Below, piece by piece: positions 19,369 to 32,400 of a stretch of DNA of 64,000 nucleotides. The DNA is from Agarophyton chilense. Taxonomy: Eukaryota; Rhodophyta; Florideophyceae; Gracilariales; Gracilariaceae. The first letter of the stretch is position 1; every line of letters starts with the position of its first letter. The stretch spans positions 1 through 64,000 of the forward strand of contig JARGXX010000102.1 of assembly GCA_030374765.1 (NCBI GenBank). The letters run 5' to 3'. Position numbers and translations under genes: made by a program. Under the pieces are notes generated by a model, which worked only from the letters and a program-made list of their open reading frames with translations, was not told the DNA's origin and ran no database searches.

Positions 19369-20802
19369 ATGGTTGTTCCAGTGTTCGTCAAAAACCACAA
19401 AATTTACGACTGCCATGGATGGATTCGGGTCCGCCATGCATTGTTATCGCATCGGAAATCGTGGTACATGAAACTGTTGGGCTCTACGCTCACTCTGCAT
19501 GACTGCATAGACAAGTCTGTGGAGCTGGAGTACTCGGTGACCTCTTGCAAGATCATGGGTCATCTTGGGGGCAAGTCGTTTACCGTCAAGTTTTCGAGTG
19601 GCGCTGCACTTCGTATTTACTGCGACTCAAAACCAAAGGCTGGTAGATGGAAGAGAGCCCTGCGGCGAGCTTCAGCGCTTGAATTCGAATACGAGTTTGT
19701 GTTGGGGAACGAAATCGAGCAAGACGGCAAAAGCTCGGTTTTCAACGCCGTTCACCGGGACAACAAAACCAAACACGCGGTGCAACGGATCTCCAAGGAC
19801 CCTCTCCTCCGGAACTACGCGGAACAAAACCGCTTCCTGGGCCGACAAATCTACGCCCTGCGAACACTGCGCCACCCCAATATTCTGTCGGCGTCTCACA
19901 TCTTCAACGAAGACGAACACGCCTACCTGGTTACCGCGCCGGTGAACGGAGACAGGCTTCGGGACGTGATCGCGCAAAATGGTGGGAACCTTCCTGAGGC
20001 AGCCGTTCGGCACGTTGCCAAGCAGCTTATTCCGGCTGTTGAGTATCTTCACCAGCGCGGTTTCGTTCATCGAAATATTACGACGGACACAATCTGGTGC
20101 GACCACTCTGATCAAAAGAAGCCCAAAGTAGTGTTATCCAACTTTGATTTGGTGCATTTCGTGGACGACGAGGAGGATCAGCGAATGCGCGACAGCGCGG
20201 GTGATGCTCGTTATCACGCGCCAGAGATTGTGCAAGGGCAGGCTTATAACGCCGCAGTGGACATGTTCTCGGTGGGTGTCTGTTTGTACCACATGCTCAG
20301 CGGATCGTTTCCGTTTGCTGTCGACCCGCATCGAAGGCACATAACCGTGGAGAACAGAAGGAACGGGCCTGCTTTCAGAGAAGAGTGCTGGAAGGACATC
20401 TCAACGGAAGCCAGGTCTTTCTTGAGTTCGCTTTTGGAGCGCTCTTGGGTGAATCGTGTGTCAGCAAGCGATGCAATCTACCACGACTGGTTTTCAGTTG
20501 GGCTACCAAATGATGTGCCGCCCGCTACAGCTTTCTCAAGCGATGGCGCCAAGGAAGCCGACACCCAGCGTACGGCTGTTTCTTCATTGTGCGGCGACAA
20601 GGTGCAGAAGATTGCGAGTATCGAAAAGCTCGCTGAAGAGAATGGTGTAACGCTCTCTCCATTTCTGCTGCGGTTCTTAAGCCCGATCTCGAGCGAGGTA
20701 CCAATAAGTGAGAGGTCCCCTGTGGATGTGTTTGCGAGCAGTTTGAGGCAATACATGGGCAGCGCTAGCTTGTCTAGCAAATGCCGTCAGATAGAGAAAT
20801 AG
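19369..20802 (+). CDS. PH-domain pseudokinase, unit 2 copy
   Basis: Full-length 477 residues with the same PH domain, degenerate kinase motifs and C-terminal tail as the unit 1 copy. It differs from unit 1 by three replacements (R308H in the kinase C-lobe, I318V, E378G) and about five silent changes. There are no indels. It is followed closely by a decayed copia relic. All catalytic substitutions (Q139, HRN, NFD) are shared. Confidence 0.85.
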   Translation: MVVPVFVKNHKIYDCHGWIRVRHALLSHRKSWYMKLLGSTLTLHDCIDKSVELEYSVTSCKIMGHLGGKSFTVKFSSGAALRIYCDSKPKAGRWKRALRRASALEFEYEFVLGNEIEQDGKSSVFNAVHRDNKTKHAVQRISKDPLLRNYAEQNRFLGRQIYALRTLRHPNILSASHIFNEDEHAYLVTAPVNGDRLRDVIAQNGGNLPEAAVRHVAKQLIPAVEYLHQRGFVHRNITTDTIWCDHSDQKKPKVVLSNFDLVHFVDDEEDQRMRDSAGDARYHAPEIVQGQAYNAAVDMFSVGVCLYHMLSGSFPFAVDPHRRHITVENRRNGPAFREECWKDISTEARSFLSSLLERSWVNRVSASDAIYHDWFSVGLPNDVPPATAFSSDGAKEADTQRTAVSSLCGDKVQKIASIEKLAEENGVTLSPFLLRFLSPISSEVPISERSPVDVFASSLRQYMGSASLSSKCRQIEK

Positions 20803-20829
20803 ATCAAGTACACTCCGTAAGTGGATTAG

Positions 20830-23569
20830 ATACAAAAAGATCCCATTCAACTGGGAAAAAATTTATCTGGATATCACAAAGCTTTGAGAGCTTAGACACA
20901 GAATTTGGGCATATTACTGGGGTCAACGCTTCCTCATATCATGTCAAAAAGTCTCAGACCATAAAAAGTTGCTGTCAAGGTAGACATGCTGTCATGTCTA
21001 AGTGCTGTAACTCCAGACAATATGCGCTGGAGCGAGGCCAAAAAGGTCATTGACAAAGTTCACAAGCATATATATGGACACGGTAGCTTCTTGGACTACA
21101 AGATTCTTTTGGAAAGAAACAAATTGTGGAATGAAATAAATTGTGGAATGAACCAATACCTCTTTTGTCGCAATAGCCATGAAATGGTGCTCAGCATGTC
21201 GCTGCACTACTGTCCCACTGCCTACTTGGAAGTCTTCAATCAGCTCTCTACCAAAGAGTTTCAACGATGTCCTGTGCGTCGATCACTTCAATCTAGATAG
21301 AAATCTCCTCATGCTATTAAAGCAACTGAGCAAATCCGGCACATCTTTGCTGGTCTTCTGTACCCAGGTGAAAGCTTTTATACTTTTCCTGTTCTCTGAG
21401 GACGTCGACCCATCCGGTGGAGTAAATCTTGCTCTGCATCGAGCTTACATTGATAGCGTACAAGAATCATATTTTTGAACCAGTCGGGACTATAACTTGA
21501 CACCCTGCATCTGGGTCTATGAGTATTGAAACAACTGAGCAGATTTGGCGCATCGTTGCTGATCTTCTTGTGCCTAGCTCATATTTTGCACACATGCAAT
21601 GTATGGATCTCATCTCGAGATATTCTGTTGCGTATATTGGCCTTCCACAAAGCTTGATGAGGTAGTAATTGGATTTATGGATAGTTGGGTGATTTAGTTT
21701 TTGCACCCTCCTTTGATTAAAACCAAGTTTTTTCAATTGGTGAATTCAAGAAGTACGTGAAAGCGTCATTTCCGTTCAAAGTAGTTACGGGACATAAAGC
21801 GGGTGGTTAAAACCCCAGGGGACACAAGTAGTAGATACGCTCTCGAAAATAACAGCCCGGAATAGGGCAAAGAAAAAAAGTCAAAGAAAGGCTTCAAGAA
21901 AAAGGAGTGCAATGGGTAGAGAGTGCAAATGAAAAAGTGACCAATATATATATATATATATATATGACAAGCAGAGAAAAATGTATAAATATGTGATGTA
22001 ATAGAATAATGTGTGTTAAGCAATATACTACAATTTAAAAACTGGACGTTTATATCAAACGTTCTAGCAACTAGTATTGTTCTTATTTTTGACGCCGGCA
22101 CGATGAGGACGACTTTCATAACGAACACGTGTATCGCAAGCTTCGGGAAACTTGATTTCGAAACAAGACCCCAGACATCGGTATCTTTGTAATAAGAGCG
22201 TCGTAGTACGCTCTGATGCTTACGGTGGCCTTTGTTTACCTGCGATTGGCGCTGGCTCTGCACGTAAATTCTGCAGCCGGCACAGCGCGCTAGAGATTCT
22301 TTTGAAAATGGAGGATGACGGAGACGCTTCTAATGTTGATTCACGATTCAGAGAGTGTGACGACCGAGCGGGTCGCCAAATGGCCGGGAAGAAGGTAGAA
22401 TGTCGATGAGGGATGTGATTTCTTTTTCGGTGGTGACAGGTTCCACTTCCGAATCAAATCATGGCACACTTGAAATTCGCTCACAAATATCGCAAAAGTA
22501 AGTACTATATACAGGACAGATAAAAGTCAGTCCTTACAAAAATTACCAAAAGAACAATGAAAGTCATTCAATCTTGAACAAGTCCCAAATTGCTGTAGAT
22601 TGTGAGCCCCACGCCGTATCAAGCAGTTTTAATATCAGCAACAGGTGATTCACAGTCCCATAGGAGTGACTGTTTTGCAGAAAAGAACGACACAGTCGCA
22701 GCAGAGAGAAAGTCCAACTCCCAAGTGAAGAAAGAAGAAAGTGGATAGTTGGTGTCAAGAGAGACCTCGTCTGTGCAAAGTTATGACTGTGGTTTCGAAG
22801 GAGAGAGATAGTGAGCTTCTTTAATCGAGGCGTGGTGACCAGAGTTGGTCGGAGCCGACCAAAGTTGGCCTTCTATAGACAATTTGGAGGTAAACACGTG
22901 CGAAAAATCGTGCGGCTTCCGGTCCAGCACCGGCCAGTTTGTCCTTCATTTCGGGCCTTACTCGACGCAGAAGGCATTTGCGTTTCGTCCTGAATTTGTA
23001 ACTTTAACTAAATCTTTTTCTACAGCGCTACGTCCAAATAATAGCTTCGTTACTATACTACTTGAGTGCAACTGTAGAACTTATGTGCGGTGCTAACAGG
23101 AATATAAAAGAAGCGGCGCGCGTTTCTCTCGTGCGTTCTACGCGTCTCACAGTATACAAACAAATTGTGGATTCAGACTTGCTCAGTAAGGTCTATTCGT
23201 CATTCAAAAAATATCATGAATTCTTTACAAAGCATAATTCGGATTGACTTTGTTCGATTAAACGAAGCGAATGGTTTGTATTTCAACCCTACGCTTCTTG
23301 CACGAAAATATGTCTGTATATAAAATGATGTACGTTATGGTGGAATGACGTCTGTGTTTGAACTAGCAAAGGGATCCATAAACTGCATTAATTCGATTTT
23401 CCAAGATTTAATTGTTACCGAAAATGGTCTTGAAGAACCTGCGATGAGGCAAAATCGTCGTAAAGTAGCTCTTCGACTTTGAGATCTAAGGCTGTTGAAG
23501 AGTTACCTTTTTCTGTTGGGAATCTGGTTGAAGTCACCCAGAAGAAATAACACGAAACGAAAATCAATT
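20830..23569 (+). mobile_element. Decayed Ty1/copia relic, unit 2
   Basis: The same fossil as in unit 1, lacking its 611-bp insertion. The integrase-like piece is around 20970-21300 (LSCLSAVTPDNMRW, VIDKVHKHIYGHG, compared with Copia-1). Later pieces are scarcely readable. It has many breaks and is old. A TA microsatellite near 21943 is longer than in unit 1. The relic is cut at 23569 by the gypsy cluster. Confidence 0.65.
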
Positions 23570-26005
23570 TGTAGAGCAACGCGTGCGCATAAAACTGGTC
23601 GGGGCACCATTCATATGGCATTTGATAAATCGGGGACCACGTCAATGATTTTATGAGTAATATTAGTTTTTAGTATTTTAGACATCTTAGAAGGTATGTT
23701 AGTTAAGTCTCTACAGTAGCACCATTGTGGGCGGATGGACATGCAAGGCTGGGGTTACACACATGATAGGTGTATGGACCAGGATTGGTTTGCACTACTA
23801 TAGTCTACACGTGTAGTTCACTGTCTAGAATAGACTTAAGCGATGGCTTCACCGCCATCGCTACAACCAAGTAAATGGTAACCGAGTGCTTGGCTGTAGA
23901 ATATGTCGCCTACGCGAGTCTCCGTCTCCGAACGGGAGGAGCCGCGACTGGTTGGGCTAATCAATCCCCTCGGGAAGCTCAGGCATCACTGTACCATCGT
24001 TATTGGTGTGTTTCTTTCTTTTGTTGGTTTTCCTATGTTTAGGTCAGTACATTGGCCCTGTACAGTATTGTTTTTACCCATCGTGGTTTCGCTTTTTCAC
24101 TGTGAATACCCCTTTCATAGGTCTATTTACTTATTTGTGCGTACCATTTCACCCTACATTTTCGCCCTACATTTCGCTTTTGTCTACAGAATATCCTTGT
24201 CCTTAGATCCCCCTTTGTTGCTTCCCCTTTTCCTGGGTTCATCAACGTCGTATGTATTTCCTGAACCACCTTGGTCTTACACCCACGCATTGGTGGCACG
24301 AAGATTAGTTTGCTGAGTTACCCCTCTTCACGAGAGCGGGACTCGAATACCCGAGAGGTATTTCCCCATCAGGGATTCCTCTAAATCTGGTCTCCCGATT
24401 TAGAAGGGAATAACCTGAAAGTTATTGAAGATTTGAAGATTGGATCCCGTTTGCTACAGATATCCATTGCTACTTTGCTATCGCTTTTCGAGGCTTTCGA
24501 TTTGGCTTAATTGGTATTCCGAAGTGGTCGGCTCACTGTTTACATTATTTCACCTGCCTCCACGTCGATGAAGGGCTCCGCAGGAGCGCCAGGGGGTACA
24601 GCACGTGCTGAACCGCGCTCGGGGATGTCCGCCGCGGAGGAATTGATTGCCGATCAAACTGATATTGAAGCTCGGGGAGCACCCTCAGCCGCTCCTGAAC
24701 CTCCATTGGTGGCCCCTGCGGTGCCACAACCAATGTTTGAAACACTGTCGGCGGTAAACCAAATCATTGAGTCGACTGAGTACCAAAACATGGACTCGCG
24801 TTTGAACATTGCTAATATCGCTCATATTTCTCTGTTACAAGAGGTTACCGAACTTCGTCGTATTGTGGATGACGGCCGTGTTCGGGATGTTTCAGGAGAA
24901 ATTCGAGTCCTTCGAGGAGATGGGAACTCCATTTTGGAATGTCTGTGTGTTCCAGGAACTTTTAAAAAGAAATACGCAGACCACGTTGATGAAGTCCGCG
25001 CCAACGCATACCGACTCCAAGGTCGTTTGGACGCGCTTGAAGCGACAATCCGATTGGATCAAGAAGTTGCCGCAAAGGCGGATGACATTGCCACGTCAGT
25101 TCATTCGGTTGGATTCGAGAAAAAACGAAGTCGTCGTCATTCCAAATGGGAGGTACCTTACAGTTCGGCTTCATCTAGTTCAGATTCAAACCGCAATTCT
25201 GCGGAATCATCCTCTGACTTTTCAGAAGAGGATAAGCACAACCAAAATTCTCGGATGACACGTTCGAAGTCTACTCGCACTACTCAAGGAGTTACTCGCT
25301 CCCGCGAGAAGGGTCGCCATCACCTTGGATTGAAGGAGCTGAAGTCAACGAATCCGTTATACCGGAAGCTACTTTCGTACCGTTACTATCGGCTGGACGA
25401 TTCCTCGTCGAGTTGCACACCCCAGGGCACTGGAAAAGTCAAGAACTGTATCAAAAGAATGGGTCTTACACTGCGTTCGCAGGAATTCAATGGTGAAGAT
25501 TCTATTCTAATACTTGACTTCTTGCAAGATTCGTTCAGGAAGCTGACATCCTCCAAATGAACGAGGCGCAAGCTTACATTTCCCTACCGTATTTCCTTAA
25601 AGGAATGGCTGCAGATCAGTAAAATTCAGTTCGAGGATCCTCAAGAGCCTCAGAAGGACGAGTTGACTGTTGGCCCGAAGCCTTTCAATACCTTTTGAGG
25701 TCATACGCTACTGGTATTGCGATTCAGGATGCAATCCTCGCCTTCCGCGATACGAAACAGAAGCCTGGTGAAGCCGTAACGGTCTATTCAACTCGTTTGA
25801 ATAAGGCGTTTCATCGATTTGGTAACTTGTATTCCGCCTCCGAGCGGTGTACAATGTTTCTTGATGGACTTGATCCTGCCATAAGAGCGCTTGTTGCGCG
25901 ACGCCGTGAAGAAGAATGGAGGATTTCCTACTTGGAACTGGTACATTACGCCCAAGCTGAGGGAGATTCACTCCGTGCCGGACAACCTACTGGACGTCGT
26001 CCGTC
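23570..26005 (+). mobile_element. Gypsy-A' (Ty3/gypsy), 5' part only: LTR and partial gag
   Basis: The LTR runs from 23570 (TGTAGAGCAACGC) to about 24544 (ACTGTTTACA), followed by a gag region (about 24511-26005) that includes a Ser- and Arg-rich stretch. It lacks pol and its own 3' LTR and abuts the truncated 3' LTR of the minus-strand Gypsy-A. It is homologous in inverted orientation to about 34420-36856; the two gag regions are roughly 80-85% identical in protein. Truncated, with a few breaks. Confidence 0.8.
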
Positions 26006-26633
26006 CGGATATTCCGTAGACAACAGCGAAATGTAGGGCGAAAATGTAGGGCAAAATAGCAGGCACGACCAATCGTACAGACATATGAAAGGGGTATCCA
26101 CAGTAGATAAGCGAAACCACGACGGGTAAAAACAACCCTGTACACGGGCGATGAACTGACCTAAACACAGAAAAACCAACAGAAGAAAGAAACACGCCAA
26201 TTAAGATGATACAGTGACGCCTGAGCTTCTCGAGGGGAGATATTAGCCAAACCAGTCGCGGTTCCTCCCGTTAGGAGACGGAGACTGGCGTAGGCGACAT
26301 AATCTAGAGCCAAGCACTCGGTTACCATTTACTTGGTGGTAGCGATGGCGGTGAAGCCATCGCTTGAGTCTATTCTAGACAGTGAATTACACATGTAGAC
26401 TATAGTAGTGCACAGCAATCCTGGTCCATAAACTTCTCATGCGTGGAACCCCAGCCTTGCACGTCCATCCGTCCACTACGGAGCTACTCTAGAGATTTAA
26501 CTAACATACCTTCTAAGGAGTCTAAAATACTAAGAATTAGTATTACTCATGAACTGATCAACGTGGTCCCCGATATATCGGATGCCATATGAATGGTGCC
26601 CCGACCGGTTATACGCGCACGCGTTGCTCTACA
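26006..26633 (-). repeat. Gypsy-A 3' LTR, truncated
   Basis: Matches the first 628 bp or so of the LTR at 35890-36856. The LTR start (TGTAGAGCAACGC on minus) is preceded by the purine-rich TAAGGAGGTGGAGA, the expected polypurine tract, confirming the boundary at 26633. Confidence 0.8.
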
Positions 26634-26717
26634 TCTCCACCTCCTTAAAGCTGGAGTACGGGGGAAACATCGCAAGCCGACGCGACGTACGAACAGCGCA
26701 ACAACAGTCCTTCTATC

Positions 26718-28487
26718 ATGGGTGTCACCGATGTTCCGGTTCCTCGTAAGAAACTCTCGTCTGACTCACTCAACCCTAGTAAGTCTAACATCTCCTCTTC
26801 TGCTAAATTGCAGCCTGCTCAACCCTTTCCAAACGGAATGAATCCCTTTTCGGACAACAACGATCAAGTCCCTACCGGTGCCCCGAGCTCCACTGGATCA
26901 CAAGACCACAGTGGTTTCCTATCAACTCCGCTTCCTCAGAATACTTTGCAACCTTGCGTGAACAACGCCCTCGACGCTTCCATGTGGAATTCGCCTCAAG
27001 CGATGCTCGTCTCAGCGAATGAATCTGGTTGGATATCGCGCGAATCAATGGTGGTGCGAGATCCTTTTCAGGACAATTTCCTCTATTCCAGAGCTTCCTG
27101 GTTCCATCCCACTATGGTTCTCAACAATCAGCTGATCGACTCCTATGTGGAGGATGAGTACCTTCCGGGTGAACTTCCGGTTGTAATTGTCCGATCGTTC
27201 GATTGAAGGACCCGCATTGCGGTTGACCCTAATATGTTCCTACGCATGGGAGATGAAAGTCTCGATGATGCGCGGTCCGCTATGGCGCGTCTGGCCTATC
27301 AGCGACTCAACCGTATCTTTGGTAACTCTCGCGTACCATCGGAGTACAACTTTGAAGTTCCTTTCTACCGAACTCGCGGTGAAATATCCTATGGGGATAA
27401 CATAGCTGCCTATCCGGAAGCGTAATACCATGGTCCCGGTGTTCAAAAGCTTTCTCCACACATGACGTGTTGGAACAGACCGATTCTCCGAGCGAAATTT
27501 CGATATGTATTGAGGCAATCCCAGAGATCCTTCTGTCAGATGATTCGCTTCGAGCGAAAAGCTCGTTCCCGATTCGGGTGTTTCGTACCGTTTCCGAACG
27601 TTGAGGTTGAACGCCTTCATCCGCCTTTTCTTAGAGGGAAGTACGTACCCTTTCCCAGATGGTGAAATCAGGTCGAATTACGCCGTGGGTGTTACGCAGA
27701 ACTTTCTCCGTGCCTTATCTACATAGGTTCACGGTTGTTAGCCGATGAGCACTCGGGATACTGGAACTTGGTCCTGGCCGAATGGGCAACCCTCGTTGCG
27801 GCATTCATCCTTTGGGAGGCCTATGATCTGAACTGATTGTGGTATCTTCCGATGGCTCTTCGTTCAACAATTAGAGCACTTAATCTCTACCGAGAGTTGG
27901 TATCTGACGAGAACTGTCGTGAAACCCATTAATTACCGAGTGTCATAGACAGTGTCGATTGGGATACTGTCCCTTTTTCAAACCGCGCTCGCGGACAAGC
28001 TTCTCCGTATGATCGGTCTCCGGGACGCCGGCATCCAGGTGCTGGTGACTTTGTGTACTAGGATCCATGGGAGGGTGTGGTTACAACTGCTTCCCATGCG
28101 GGGGAGTTGCGCCAACTGACTCGGGGCATCCCACCAGGACATCCAACTGGATTTGTATACTCTGACACCGCTCCGGTTACCATCGATACCGATGATCCAA
28201 ACGTGGATAACGAGGATTTTCTTGCCCCTGGAGGGACCGTTCCTATGGGAGTAGCTGGTCCGAGGGGCGATACGGATGCTCCGGTGGTTTGGAGATTCAC
28301 GTCGCTCGCACAGAGTCCGGTTGATCCGCAATTTGCGGCGATGCGCCTTCATCTCCAATCCATCGGTGTGGAAGTCCCTCTCAACATATTTGATATGGGA
28401 GAGCTCCTAGCCATTGCGGCGCAGAGTTATCAACCAAATGCTGGTGCCCCCCATAGTGGTGGGGCTGGTCCTCCAACTGGGGCGTAG
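26718..28487 (+). other. Decayed coding-like region antisense to Gypsy-A
   Basis: Several plus-strand open stretches lie between the pol end and the 3' LTR of the minus-strand Gypsy-A, the longest at 26718-27206 and 28077-28487. They encode Pro/Gly/Ser-rich sequence such as MNPFSDNNDQVPTG and, at the end, AGAPHSGGAGPPTG. No family is recognised. It may be an antisense ORF of the element, as known in some large plant gypsy elements (Grande, Ogre/Retand group), or a nested or captured structural gene. It is treated as a fossil, with several breaks. Confidence 0.4.
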
Positions 28488-29490
28488 TTGTCCGAAAGGG
28501 AGATACACTCCCCTACATCTAGTGGATAGGTGACTTGAGTAGTTGTAAACATCATCTTGTCATAATAACTTCTGTTCTTCTCGACTTCATCGACTTCTTT
28601 GACTTCTCGACTTCTGTACTTCTGTACTTCTGTGCCCTTTCGGTTTACCCAACTTGGGCACAATCCAAGTTTGTAGGTAACGATGTCCCGGTTCTTCGGT
28701 GATAGGAATTAATTTTGGACCTTGGTAGGTGTGGCACAGGTTCCCAAGTGTCCTCGGCAGGATTATATCCATACCGTCAGATTTCATAACGGTAGTCTCC
28801 AGTTGGAGAGATTTCATGACGAACAACGTGATCCAACACAAATTCCTGTGGGCATACCTTGGGTATTTCCGTCTTCATGACGTATTCGGGTCTAGAGATC
28901 CTTTGTAGGTCTCAAAAGGGTTTAGGAGCGAGCCTCAAGTGAGGGATTCCAACTTCGGAACGTGTTCGGATCACTCGCGACTTCGCCGAGAACCGTGGAG
29001 ACGGAGTCATTGTAACTTTAACTGTAAGCGACAAAGTCGATCACCTCCTGGTTCTTTTAGAAGCTCTCGTAAATTCGAATTAATCCAGAATATGTCCGCG
29101 GGGATTGGACTTGAAACTGATGAGCTGTCTCTTAAACAAAACAGCGGAGTGTCGTTTGCGATTGACAAATCCGTCATGGCGGTGAATCTCGTGCTTCACA
29201 CTCCCTTTTCAGGGCGATGGAACACCCAGAAATTCAAAGCGACTCTCATTAGCTTTACATAAACATGCGCCGTGCCACGGCACTGTGTATCAGCGAGATT
29301 GTAGTGTACATTACCATCCAGGGTATCTTTTCTGCACTGTCAAGTCAGAGACCCGTTTCATGACGGTTTGCGGCTTACGCGTGTGTGGCATAATGTCTCG
29401 ACGTGGTACTGTGCAGTGCGCCGTTGTTTCGCAGCTTTGTGCTGTACAGTACCTGTGATCTCATTTCGGCAGCAGTACCAACCTGGTTCG
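28488..29490. other. Gypsy-A non-coding stretch between antisense region and integrase
   Basis: No readable protein on either strand. Around 28560-28640 there are short iterations of CTTCTGTA and TCGACTTC. Confidence 0.5.
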
Positions 29491-32400
29491 ATTCATGAAC
29501 TTCCTTCATCTCTGTTCGCAATGGCGATCCTCTTTTCTTCTGCGCTTCTGTGATTACGATCAGGTGCAGGTTTTCCATCTATGGAGTTGTCAGTCATCGC
29601 CAACTTGCGAGTAATGGTATCTCCATCGGTGGGACTCCCGGAAATCGCCGGACAAATATCTCTTGCACTTTCTCCTGTAGCCTCCCCCTCCTTAGGAGTG
29701 TTTACGGGAGTCGTGATTATCTGAGTTGGTGTGGTGAGCCTAGTTACAATTGTCGGGGTTATCTGAGGTCTTTTCTCTGAGGTAGAAGAGTCTGTAATAA
29801 CATTTTCCGAACGCTTTGGTAGGTCAGACAAGCAGCGTGTTATGTGCGGGAGAATCTCTGGTCGCGAAGGCGAACTTTCCGTTGAGGATTGTCCATTACC
29901 GGGGAAGGTAGTAGGTGGTAGTACGACTTCTGTTGTTAACGGTGGGGCTCTGGTCACTCTATCAAGAGAAACCCGTTCGTGCCGTTTGTCAACTTCCAAT
30001 ACCCCTGTGATCTCATCGATTGAGATGACTAGGTAAGGTCCATCAGCAATCGGTGAGAGTTTGTGCCGTTTATCCTTTTCAGGATTGCAGTATTCCTTAC
30101 GAACGAATACGAAATCGTTAACCGCTATCTGAGGTAAAGGCTTGCGGATTCGATCATCGAAATTATGCTTATAAGCGGCTTGGGCCTTGTCCATTGCTTT
30201 CTGGGCAATTGGCACCATTGTTTTCAACTATTCCTTCCAGGATTCTCGATATAACTTCGGTGAGGGGAACGCGGGGAGCGTCGGTTGAGCCTGAATAGCC
30301 ATTGGTGCTGGGGTTCGTGACAATACCAACTTAAATGGGGACAGTGAGGTAACTCGATGCACCTGGGTGTTATACGCATACGTTACCGCGTCGGTGTACA
30401 AATCCCATTGCTTGGGGTGATCTGCGACATGGGATCGTAAAAATTTCAGCAATGTACGGTTAAACCGTTCTACCTGACCCTTCGTTTGCGGATGGTAGGT
30501 TGTAGTAAACAGGTTCCTTATTTCGAGTTTTCGAAACACGTCTTGAAAGATCTTTGACGTAAACTGTGAGCCATTATCTGAGATCAGATGTACGGGTGGA
30601 TCGTAGAAGACGATCCAGTGAGTTACCAAGGCCCGTGCCACAGTATAAGCTGTAATCAGTTTCAGCGGTACTGTCCTGACGAGCTTTGAAAAGCGGTCTG
30701 TCATCACCAACAGATATCGATTTCCTCGAGGAGTCCTGATTAGTTCACCTAGAAGGTCGATAGCCACGAATTCCAAGAGCGCTTGTGCGGGAAATAGCTT
30801 CAACTTCTTCGAGTGTTTGCGTAACTTGACGTCATTTTTCGCGCACTCCGTGCAATAACGGCGTACTGCATAACAGCCAAAAACCAAAGCAGGCCAGTGG
30901 AAATCCCTTCTAATGGTCAAGTACAATTTTCTTCCTCCAGGATGGGAACTCAACCTCGAGTATTGTGAAAGATGGAGTACCCTTTGCTGTAAGGAATGGG
31001 GAACCACAAGTTGGGGGTAAGATTCGACATTTTGAGCCAGATACCCCTGGCCATCTATCCCGAAGGGAATTTTTGCTCCTCCATTGAGGCGAGAACGGAT
31101 CTGTGTACAGAAAGTATCCATTTTTTGTTCTCGGATCATCTCTTCAAAAGATATTGGTACGAATGAACGCGTCAGGGCCTCCGAAGGTTCGGCATCCAGT
31201 ATATCGTCACACACGTCATCCGATGATATTTCGGCGCTGCTCTCAGCTTCTCCTACTGCAAAGCAGGGAATCTCGAGATCGTCGATAGGTTCTGTTTCTG
31301 CAGAGGTTCCCAAGCGGGATAACGAATCTGCTTTCGTGTTCAGAGTACCCTTCTTGTAAAGAATATCGAAATCAAACTCCGCCAAGCGGAGGCGCCAACG
31401 CATGAGGCGCCCCCGATGGATCGGTTATTTCCATAAGACAACAAAGAGCTGAATGATGAGTGTGTACCTTGAAATGGTTACCCATAAGATATGGTTGGAG
31501 CGCCGCTAGTGCCCAAACGACAGCGAGACACTCCTTCTCTGAGACCGAGTAATTACGTTCATGAACGTTCAGACTGCGGCACCAGTATACTATTGGATGT
31601 CGTTCACCTTCTGTAGAGGTCTGAAATAGTGCCCAACTGACTCGGTCTTTGCTGGCATCCGTATCAACTTCAAACGAAAGTCCAAGGGTTGGAAGCGCTA
31701 ATATTGGCGGAGACGTCACAGCTTCCACAAGGGAATTGAAAGCAGACGCGTGTGCGTCTCCGAATGGTTCCAGTTCAACTGGTCTTCCTTTCCGAAGGAG
31801 CTCATTTTGAGGAGTCGCAACATCAGCGAAGTTCGTAACAAACCTGCGATACACATTACACAAGCCCAGAAATGATCGGAGTTCTGTTTGATTCGTCGGA
31901 TATTTCGCTTCGTTCAAAGACCTGACTCGAACTTCATCGTTTGATAGCCGTCCAGCTTGTATTATATGTCCGAGATATTTGACCGAATCGGTGAAGAACT
32001 TACACCTCTTCAGCTTCAATGTGATTCCTGCGTCGCGCAGTGTCTTCATAACATCCTTAACATGAGAGAGATGCTCGTCCATGTTGTCGGAGAATACGAT
32101 GATATCGTCCAAATATACCAAAGTTGTTTTCCACTTAAAGCGGACAAATACGATATCTATCGCACGTTGAAACGTTGCAGGGGCATTCGTAAAGCCAAAC
32201 GGCATTCGGTTGAACCGATACAAGCCTTGATGGCAGACAAACGCCGTTTTATCATGATCCTCCTTTCGAACAGGAACTTGCCAATAACCCCAATTTGCAT
32301 CAAGGGCGGTGAACATAGTCGCGTTTCCAAGAGAATTGATATATTAATCCATCACAGGGATTGGGTATACAACTTTCCCTGTAACTGCATTCAAGCGTCG

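Noticed and set aside
24511-25560. 349-codon frame as a possible host coiled-coil protein
   Set aside because: It has an inverted homologue leading into protease, reverse transcriptase and integrase at 29500-35800 and sits behind an LTR, so it is gag.
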